Assembly (NCBI GenBank): GCA_017577925.1
Contig: PKQU01000061.1
Location: 1-10,044, forward strand
Length of the DNA stretch: 10,044 nt
Direction of reading: 5' to 3'
DNA from: Bacillota bacterium
GTDB taxonomy: Bacteria; Bacillota; Bacilli; Calditerricolales; Calditerricolaceae
The notes under the pieces: model-generated
What the model saw: only the letters and a program-made list of their open reading frames with translations
Databases searched by the model: none
Told to the model about the DNA's origin: nothing
Shown: one piece after another, positions 5,807-10,044 of the stretch
How positions within the stretch are numbered: the first letter of the stretch is position 1
Layout of the letters: the number at the start of each line of letters is the position of its first letter
Position numbers and translations under genes: made by a program

Positions 5807-7426
5807 TCAGAAATCCATGTCCGGCATGTTGGCGTTATTGTTGTTGCCTTCCTTCTTCTCCGGCTTGTCCGCCACGACCGCTTCCGTGGTCAGGAAGATG
5901 GCCGCGATGGACGCCGCGTTCTGCAGCGCCGAGCGCGTCACCTTGGCCGGATCGACGATACCGGCGTCGATCATGTTCACCCACTCGCCCGTCGCCGCGT
6001 TGAAGCCAATGCCCAGCGGCTCCTTCTTCAAGCGCTCGACAACGACGGAGCCATCAAACCCGGCGTTTTCGGCGATCTGGCGCACCGGCTCCTCAAGCGC
6101 GCGCAGGACGATTTGCACGCCCGTTTTCTCGTCGCCTTCGGCTTCCACTTTGGCCACAGCCGGGATGACGTTGACCAGGGCCGTACCGCCGCCGGAGACG
6201 ATACCCTCTTCCACCGCCGCGCGCGTCGCGTTGAGGGCATCCTCGATGCGCAGCTTCTTCTCCTTCATTTCCGGCTCGGTAGCCGCGCCGACCTTGATCA
6301 CCGCCACACCGCCGGCCAGCTTCGCCAGGCGCTCTTGCAGCTTTTCACGGTCAAAGTCGGACGTGGTTTCCTCGATTTGCTTGCGGATCTGCTTGATGCG
6401 CGCTTCGATCTGCGCCTTGTCGCCCGCGCCGTCGACAATGATCGTGTTGTCCTTGTCGACCTTCACTTGGCGCGCACGACCCAGCTGACGCAGGGTGACG
6501 TTCTTGAGGTCCATGCCCGTCTCTTCGGACACCACTTCGCCGCCGGTCAGAATGGCGATGTCCTGCAGCATGGCCTTGCGGCGGTCGCCGAAGCCCGGAG
6601 CCTTCACCGCCACAACCTTCATCGTGCCGCGCAGCTTGTTGACGACGAGGGTGGCCAGGGCTTCGCCTTCCACGTTCTCAGCGATGATGAGGAGCGGCTT
6701 GCCGGTTTGCACAACCGCTTCCAGCACCGGAAGGATGTCGTGCACGGCGGAGATCTTCTTATCCGTGATCAGGATGTACGGATCGTCGAGGACCGCTTCC
6801 ATCTTGTCCGGATCGGTGATCATGTACGGAGAGATGTAGCCGCGGTCAAACTGCATCCCCTCGACGACTTCCAGTTCCGTCGTGAAGCCCTTGGACTCCT
6901 CGACGGTGATAACGCCATCCTTGCCCACCTTTTCCATGGCGTCGGCGATCAGTTCGCCGATCGTCTCGTCGGCCGCGGAGATGGACGCCACGTGGGCGAT
7001 GGATTTGCGACCCTCAATCGGCTTGGCGATGCGCTTCAGCTCCTCGACAGCCGCGTTGACCGCCTTTTCAATCCCGCGGCGGATGGCCATCGGGTTGGCG
7101 CCAGCCGTGACGTTCTTCAGCCCTTCACGGATCATCGCCTGGGCCAGGACCGTCGCCGTGGTCGTCCCGTCGCCGGCCACGTCGTTGGTCTTGGTGGCCA
7201 CTTCCTTCACCAGCTTGGCGCCAATGTTTTCATACGGATCGGCCAGCTCGATTTCCTTGGCGATGGTCACACCGTCGTTGGTGATGAGCGGAGCACCGAA
7301 TTTCTTCTCCAGAACAACGTTGCGACCCTTCGGACCCAGCGTCACTTTCACCGTGTTGGCCAGGTAATCAACCCCGCGCAGCATGGCCCGGCGGGCGTCT
7401 TCACCAAAGCGAATTTGCTTGGCCAT
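5807..7426 (-). CDS. groEL: Chaperonin GroEL (60 kDa)
   Basis: This is a 539-residue cytosolic chaperonin subunit that forms the double heptameric ring and, with GroES, folds proteins in an ATP-driven cycle. The sequence is collinear with the family from its MAKQIRFGEDAR start: the ATP-binding LGPKGRNV (30-37) and NDVAGDGTTTATVLAQ (81-96, with the catalytic Asp at 86) are present, as are the apical-domain segments and the DALNATRAAVEEGIVSGGG stretch. The ATG has AAGGGGG 8 nt upstream. The gene follows groES by 48 nt in the same operon and is controlled by the CIRCE site at 7794-7820. The tail is unusual: it ends in an Asn run and NMPDMDF rather than the Gly-Gly-Met repeats that usually fill the cavity floor. 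Confidence 0.98.
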   Translation of the reverse strand: MAKQIRFGEDARRAMLRGVDYLANTVKVTLGPKGRNVVLEKKFGAPLITNDGVTIAKEIELADPYENIGAKLVKEVATKTNDVAGDGTTTATVLAQAMIREGLKNVTAGANPMAIRRGIEKAVNAAVEELKRIAKPIEGRKSIAHVASISAADETIGELIADAMEKVGKDGVITVEESKGFTTELEVVEGMQFDRGYISPYMITDPDKMEAVLDDPYILITDKKISAVHDILPVLEAVVQTGKPLLIIAENVEGEALATLVVNKLRGTMKVVAVKAPGFGDRRKAMLQDIAILTGGEVVSEETGMDLKNVTLRQLGRARQVKVDKDNTIIVDGAGDKAQIEARIKQIRKQIEETTSDFDREKLQERLAKLAGGVAVIKVGAATEPEMKEKKLRIEDALNATRAAVEEGIVSGGGTALVNVIPAVAKVEAEGDEKTGVQIVLRALEEPVRQIAENAGFDGSVVVERLKKEPLGIGFNAATGEWVNMIDAGIVDPAKVTRSALQNAASIAAIFLTTEAVVADKPEKKEGNNNNANMPDMDF

Positions 7427-7474
7427 CAGTCATCCCCCTTCTCACGGCGATTTCCAAGGTGGAATGCGTGTCCG

Positions 7475-7756
7475 TTACTGGACGACGGCGAGAATATCGC
7501 TCTCGCGAAGGATGATGTACTCTTTCCCTTCGTACTTCACTTCCGTACCCGCATACTTGGAGAAGATGACGCGATCGCCCACTTTCACTTCCAGCGGGAT
7601 GCGTTCCCCTTTTTCGATGCGGCCGTTGCCCACCGCGACAACAACGCCTTCCTGCGGTTTCTCCTTCGCGGTCTCCGGCAACACAATGCCGCTTTGTGTC
7701 TTCTCCTCGCGCTCTTTCGGTTCCACCACCACGTGGTCGCCGAGTGGCTTCAGCAT
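7475..7756 (-). CDS. groES: Co-chaperonin GroES (10 kDa)
   Basis: This is a 93-residue co-chaperonin that caps the GroEL ring as a heptamer. The start at 7754-7756 (MLKPLGDHVVVEP) is chosen over an upstream in-frame start because AAGGAGGAG lies 5 nt before it and because the family begins this way; the longer reading would also run into the CIRCE operator. The mobile-loop region EEKTQSGIVLPETAKEKP (about 17-34) and the terminal GKEYIILRESDILAVV are typical. It is the first gene of the groESL operon, with groEL 48 nt downstream. Confidence 0.98.
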   Translation of the reverse strand: MLKPLGDHVVVEPKEREEKTQSGIVLPETAKEKPQEGVVVAVGNGRIEKGERIPLEVKVGDRVIFSKYAGTEVKYEGKEYIILRESDILAVVQ

Positions 7757-7793
7757 GGGCACTCCTCCTTCTGGCGTGGTTATGTAACGCCTG

Positions 7794-7820
7794 TTAGCAC
7801 TCGGAGTCATTGAGTGCTAA
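7794..7820 (-). promoter_or_regulatory. Perfect CIRCE element of groESL (HrcA operator)
   Basis: TTAGCACTC (7794-7802), a 9-bp spacer and GAGTGCTAA (7812-7820) match the CIRCE consensus at all 18 arm positions. It lies in the groES leader, 38 bp before the start codon and directly after the predicted transcription start. This is the usual place for HrcA repression of class I heat-shock genes in Bacilli. Confidence 0.97.
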
Positions 7821-7832
7821 CAACCACTTTCA

Positions 7833-7861
7833 ATAGTGCCATAACCCATTGTGCTCCGCAA
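7833..7861 (-). promoter_or_regulatory. Candidate groESL promoter
   Basis: On the minus strand TTGCGG (opposite 7856-7861) is followed after 17 bp by CACTAT (opposite 7833-7838), preceded by TGG as an extended -10. Both boxes are imperfect. Their spacing, and a predicted start just before the CIRCE element, match the layout of groESL operons in Bacillus. No better pair was found nearby. Confidence 0.45.
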
Positions 7862-7997
7862 AAGGAACCACTATGTATTTTTCCTTCATGGACAAAGGGA
7901 GTCTGGGCAGATCGCCATTTTTTCTCGGTTTTTCTCACGCTTAATCTCATTTTTTGCGATTTCTTTCGCTGGTATCGCCTTGGGGGGGAAAACGCGC

Positions 7998-8003
7998 TAC
8001 AAT
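7998..8003 (+). promoter_or_regulatory. Candidate -10 box for the 164-residue gene
   Basis: TACAAT, 5 of 6 to the sigma-A -10 consensus, lies about 60 bp before the ATG at 8064. No convincing -35 hexamer is found at 16-18 bp, so this is only a candidate. The surrounding 7860-8000 stretch is clearly AT-richer than the genes and contains several T runs. Confidence 0.35.
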
Positions 8004-8063
8004 AGGGAAAACGGTATCCCGATCGCGAATGGGATTGCACCGCCTACCGTGGGAGGAACCGCC

Positions 8064-8558
8064 ATGGCCTATACCCTGCGCGTGCTCGTCCTGTGCGACC
8101 ATCTCCCCCCACTCGTCCGCCTCTATCAGGAACTGGCGGACGAAGGGTTTCATTTTGGCGTCTGGCCCGGTCCCGACGATGCCGAGGCCGCGTCCGGTGA
8201 CTGGACGGAAGCCGCCGTGTACCACGCGCCCGATCGCGATCCCTTCACCCTCACGCGCTTGACCCCGGAGGACGAGGACCTGGCTGTAGAGCTGAAGGCC
8301 CTTCGGGCGTCCCTCGACGCCCTGCCCCCGACGGACGCCGCGGAACAGGCCCGAGCCGTGGTGGCGCAGACCCGGCAGCTTGTGCGCGTTTCGCTGCCCC
8401 GCGACTTGACGGAGGCCGACGAAGGGGCCTGGACCCTCCTGGACGCCATTCTCCACTTCTTCGTCTGGCACGGCAACGGCTACGTTCACGCCGACCACGA
8501 CGGCCTTTACGATCATGACGGCCGCCTGCTCGTCACGCTGTCGCATCCTGCCGACTAA
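8064..8558 (+). CDS. Uncharacterised acidic 164-residue protein
   Basis: I do not recognise the family. The ATG at 8064 is chosen because GGGAGGAA (8050-8057) lies 6 nt before it; the reading frame is open further upstream, but that part is AT-rich, non-coding-looking DNA. The protein is rich in Asp and Glu and has no signal peptide or membrane segment. It starts with a hydrophobic beta strand (YTLRVLVLCD), then a helix and GFHFGVWPGPDD. The middle (about residues 66-115) is helical and charged. The C-terminal part (about 119-164) has EGAWTLLDAILHFFVWHGNGYVHAD followed by DGLYDHDGRLLVTL, an aromatic and His-rich stretch that is the most likely functional core. Codon use is native, with strong G/C at third positions. 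The gene stands alone between the groESL promoter region and the NYN gene. Confidence 0.75.
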   Translation: MAYTLRVLVLCDHLPPLVRLYQELADEGFHFGVWPGPDDAEAASGDWTEAAVYHAPDRDPFTLTRLTPEDEDLAVELKALRASLDALPPTDAAEQARAVVAQTRQLVRVSLPRDLTEADEGAWTLLDAILHFFVWHGNGYVHADHDGLYDHDGRLLVTLSHPAD

Positions 8559-8567
8559 GCAAGACTT

Positions 8568-8594
8568 TTGTCGTGAAAGGGATTCGTGTAAAAT
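8568..8594 (+). promoter_or_regulatory. Candidate promoter of the NYN gene leader
   Basis: TAAAAT (8589-8594, 5 of 6 to the -10 consensus) lies about 145 bp before the NYN start codon. TTGTCG (8568-8573, 4 of 6 to -35) is 15 bp upstream of it, a short spacer. If used, transcription would start near 8601 and give a leader of about 137 nt that includes the hairpins at 8622-8710. Confidence 0.4.
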
Positions 8595-8621
8595 AGAAGT
8601 GCCCCCATGACCGTATTTCTC

Positions 8622-8710
8622 CCCGCAAAGCGGGATAAAATATGAAAAGGCTGGTATGCTACGGCATACCAGCCAGACCTATCCGTTCGGAAGGTCAGCC
8701 ACGGTCTGGC
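8622..8710 (+). promoter_or_regulatory. Structured leader with UACG-capped hairpin upstream of the NYN gene
   Basis: Three inverted repeats lie in tandem. A small one pairs CCCGC (8622-8626) with GCGGG (8630-8634). The main one is a perfect 11-bp stem, 8649-8659 with 8664-8674, closed by C(UACG)G, a very stable UNCG tetraloop. The third pairs GCCAGACC (8672-8679) with GGTCTGGC (8703-8710) and is followed by a pyrimidine-rich CTTCTCTCTTT. The second and third share bases 8672-8674, so both cannot form completely. The Shine-Dalgarno sequence GGAGGTGA (8725-8732) follows. No known riboswitch class was recognised. This could be an attenuator or RNase-recognised leader, or the end signal of the preceding gene. 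Confidence 0.55.
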
Positions 8711-8737
8711 CTTCTCTCTTTATCCGGAGGTGACCCG

Positions 8738-9301
8738 ATGGAACGCGTCATGATCTTTATTGACGGCAACAACTTTTATCACACGTGCCGGCACTACCTG
8801 CAGCAAAACCCGAAAGTCGACCTGGAAAAACTGGCCTATCTCCTCGTCAACAAGCGGCCGGGCCGTCATCTGATGCGAACCTATTTTTACACCGTTGACG
8901 AACCGCAGCAGCAGGGAATTATCACCGCCTTGAAGTACAAACCCCGGTTTCTGGTGGTCACCGGAAAACTGGTCAAACACCCGATCCCCGGACACACGTT
9001 CGACCCGATGGATGCCAGCACCTACTGGGCAGAAGAAAAAGGGACCGACGTCAATCTCACAACCGACATGATCGTCGGTGCGTACATGAACAGCTACGAC
9101 ACGGCTGTCCTGCTCAGCGCGGACAGCGACTACAAACGGGTAATCGAAGAGGTGCGCAAGACGGGGAAGATTGTCGAGATTGCCCTTCCGGAAGGACAAC
9201 GCTCCGAACTGAAGAAATATGCCGACGAAGTGATCGAGATCAACGAAGACGACTTCCGCAGGTGCTGGATTGGTCCCTATACCTCGCAAATCTCGTCGTA
9301 A
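8738..9301 (+). CDS. NYN-domain (LabA/DUF88-like) PIN-fold protein, predicted ribonuclease
   Basis: This is a 187-residue single-domain protein of the NYN branch of the PIN-like superfamily, whose members are metal-dependent ribonucleases or RNA-binding proteins. Acidic residues expected at the metal site are in place: Asp9 in FIDGNN (7-12), Asp104 and Asp110 in KGTDVNLTTD (101-110), and Asp129 and Asp131 in SADSDY (127-132). The strand-helix GKIVEIAL and a C-terminal Asp/Glu-rich helix follow as in LabA proteins. The ATG at 8738 is chosen because GGAGGTGA ends 5 nt before it; the frame is open back to 8642, but that extension would be read through the hairpins and lacks a ribosome binding site. 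It is probably monocistronic, between a structured leader and a strong terminator. The RNA substrate is unknown, and catalytic activity is inferred from the conserved acidic set. Confidence 0.9.
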   Translation: MERVMIFIDGNNFYHTCRHYLQQNPKVDLEKLAYLLVNKRPGRHLMRTYFYTVDEPQQQGIITALKYKPRFLVVTGKLVKHPIPGHTFDPMDASTYWAEEKGTDVNLTTDMIVGAYMNSYDTAVLLSADSDYKRVIEEVRKTGKIVEIALPEGQRSELKKYADEVIEINEDDFRRCWIGPYTSQISS

Positions 9302-9316
9302 GAGTTGCCGATCGCC

Positions 9317-9345
9317 AAAAACCCGCCGTCGCGGCGGGTTTTTTT
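9317..9345 (+). terminator. Bidirectional Rho-independent terminator
   Basis: CCCGCCG (9322-9328) and CGGCGGG (9332-9338) form a 7-bp GC stem with a TCG loop, flanked by five A on the left and seven T on the right. It begins 16 nt after the stop of the NYN gene. Read from the minus strand it also ends in five T, so it can stop the convergent DUF2642-like gene as well. Confidence 0.93.
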
Positions 9346-9382
9346 GCTGGCGCGCCCACTTTTCTCGCGCAAGGCCGTGCAT

Positions 9383-9763
9383 TCAATTGGCCGGCGTGAT
9401 GTACACGATCTGCTCCACGCGAACGTGACATTCCCTTCCATCCACCACGAGGAGAAGGTGGTCCGAAAAGACGCCACGCAGCTCGCCCACAAGCTTGCAC
9501 GACGTCGTTCCCACTTCCACGCGCCGCCGCATCATGCGCTGGGCATGGAGGAGAAAGGGCTTGTAGAAGTGGTGCGAATACCCTGACGAACGCGTGCAGG
9601 ATTCCTTCCTTTTCGGCTCGTCATGCATCGATTCGCGCGTCGACTCCCGGCTCGTGGAATCCCGGCGGAGTGGAGCCGGCTCACGAACCGGCAAGATCGG
9701 TGGGATCCCCACTTGCAAGGAAAAGCGGTACGGCGGCACCGGAGGCGGTCCGTACATTCGCAC
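9383..9763 (-). CDS. Protein with C-terminal DUF2642-like domain
   Basis: This is a 126-residue protein if translated from the GTG at 9761-9763, chosen because AAAGGAG lies 5 nt upstream. Alternatives are the ATG two codons later (9757) and a GTG at 9799 with no ribosome binding site. Residues 1 to about 65 are Pro-, Ser-, Arg- and Glu-rich and likely disordered. Residues about 72-124 form a compact beta-rich unit: RRRVEVGTTSCKLVGELRGVFSD, then HLLLVVDGR and CHVRVEQIVYITP. This follows the pattern of the DUF2642 family (strand, TTxG-like turn, GxLxxVxxDHLLL, xIRxxQIVxIxP) found in small proteins of spore-forming Bacilli, with an Sm/SH3-like barrel appearance. The function of that family is not known. 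A Cys replaces the usual Gly in the turn. The gene ends before the shared terminator at 9317-9345. Confidence 0.7.
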   Translation of the reverse strand: MRMYGPPPVPPYRFSLQVGIPPILPVREPAPLRRDSTSRESTRESMHDEPKRKESCTRSSGYSHHFYKPFLLHAQRMMRRRVEVGTTSCKLVGELRGVFSDHLLLVVDGRECHVRVEQIVYITPAN

Positions 9764-9796
9764 ATCCGCTCCTTTCCGGTAACATTCATGCATGTT

Positions 9797-9805
9797 CACG
9801 GTATG
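9797..9805 (-). promoter_or_regulatory. Possible mother-cell sigma (E/K-type) -10 box
   Basis: On the minus strand CATACCGTG matches the sigma-K -10 pattern CATAnnnTA at all but one defined position, 33 nt before the GTG start of the DUF2642-like gene. An AC dinucleotide lies 18 bp upstream, slightly more than the usual -35 spacing. It would fit mother-cell expression, but such short motifs occur by chance. Confidence 0.25.
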
Positions 9806-9888
9806 CAGGGATGCCGGCCCCTCGTGTGGACATCCGCCTGGCCGAACGGCAGATTGGGCGTCCTACGGCCCAACAAATCCGTACAGCA

Positions 9889-9990
9889 CTACACGCTGCG
9901 ACCGATGTCCCATCCCCAAAGGTAGCGGGCGATCAACGCCAAGCCCAACACCCCGCCGTCCAACCAAGCTGCCCACCACCACCGCGACAT
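9889..9990 (-). CDS. Small Trp-rich membrane-type frame, possibly the end of a frameshifted gene
   Basis: A 33-codon frame from ATG (9988-9990) encodes MSRWWWAAWLDGGV, then a hydrophobic segment (LGLALIARYLWGW) and a short polar tail. Third codon positions are mostly G or C, as in the real genes. There is no Shine-Dalgarno sequence before the ATG. Just upstream, in another frame, an ATG at 10025-10027 overlaps a TGA (10024-10026) in the ATGA arrangement typical of coupled genes and encodes MTESPAPTRWPRYVA. Its coding character fades where the Trp-rich frame begins. The two may be one short gene with a one-base shift in the GGTGGTGGTGGG run. No family was recognised. Confidence 0.3.
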   Translation of the reverse strand: MSRWWWAAWLDGGVLGLALIARYLWGWDIGRSV

Positions 9991-10023
9991 ACCGGGGCCA
10001 ACGGGTCGGCGCTGGCGATTCCG

Positions 10024-10044
10024 TCATCCGCTCATCCGGAACAT
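10024..10044 (-). CDS. Possible last codons of an upstream gene at the right edge
   Basis: The minus-strand frame entering from the right edge is open for six codons and stops at TGA (10024-10026), overlapping the ATG at 10025-10027. The overlap suggests the end of a leftward gene coupled to the next. Too little is present to judge its product. Confidence 0.2.
   Translation of the reverse strand: MFRMSG

Noticed and set aside
5591..7813. A 740-codon open frame on the plus strand across groESL
   Set aside because: It is antisense to groEL and groES, is full of His/Arg/Asp-rich sequence typical of a mirrored GC-rich gene, and has no ribosome binding site.
8642..8737. In-frame N-terminal extension of the NYN protein from an ATG at 8642
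   Set aside because: It has no ribosome binding site and would be encoded by the hairpin region. The ATG at 8738 has a strong Shine-Dalgarno sequence, and the NYN fold begins there.
9854..9873. Inverted repeat TTGGGC/GCCCAA downstream of the small Trp-rich frame
   Set aside because: It has a short 6-bp stem, an 8-nt loop and no T tract, too weak to call a terminator.
1..10044. tRNA, rRNA, CRISPR arrays, insertion sequences, phage or att sites
   Set aside because: Nothing resembling these was seen: no regularly spaced repeats, no transposase or integrase motifs, and no cloverleaf-like segments.

Overview
The window reads as part of the chromosome of a GC-rich, endospore-forming, probably thermophilic member of the Bacilli. 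The clues are: a CwlD-type cortex amidase, a YhcN/YlaJ-family spore lipoprotein, a DUF2642-like small protein, strong Bacillus-type Shine-Dalgarno sequences with TTG and GTG starts, a groESL operon under a perfect CIRCE element (HrcA control), and a set of genes for an inositol phosphodiester of the kind known as a thermoprotectant solute. The species is not identifiable from the sequence alone.

Layout. 1-429 (-): N-terminal part of a CwlD-like N-acetylmuramoyl-L-alanine amidase, cut by the left edge. 607-1263 (+): a YhcN/YlaJ-like lipoprotein, divergent from it, followed by a hairpin terminator. 5072-1305 (-): a three-gene operon of inositol-1-phosphate synthase, a fused inositol-1-phosphate cytidylyltransferase/CDP-alcohol phosphotransferase (IPCT/DIPPS type), and an MFS transporter. 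It has a near-consensus sigma-A promoter, a leader of about 165 nt and, just upstream of the -35 box, a second, imperfect CIRCE-like operator. 5388-5720 (+): a 110-residue protein of unknown function, divergent from that operon. 7756-5807 (-): groES-groEL with promoter, perfect CIRCE and a strong terminator. 8064-8558 (+): an unknown acidic 164-residue protein. 8738-9301 (+): an NYN/LabA-like PIN-fold ribonuclease preceded by a structured leader with an 11-bp UACG-capped hairpin. 9763-9383 (-): a protein with a C-terminal DUF2642-like domain. The last about 150 bases hold the edge of another leftward operon with an ATGA overlap and a short Trp-rich membrane-type frame.

How it may fit together. 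The most interesting unit is the inositol operon. Glucose-6-phosphate would give L-myo-inositol-1-phosphate, which would be activated to CDP-inositol and joined to a second inositol-1-phosphate, giving di-myo-inositol phosphate phosphate, the precursor of the thermolyte di-myo-inositol phosphate (DIP). The operator-like sequence in front of it, close to the real groESL CIRCE, suggests that solute synthesis and chaperonin synthesis could both answer to HrcA. Function is inferred from motifs and gene order; regulation is inferred from the operator sequence alone.
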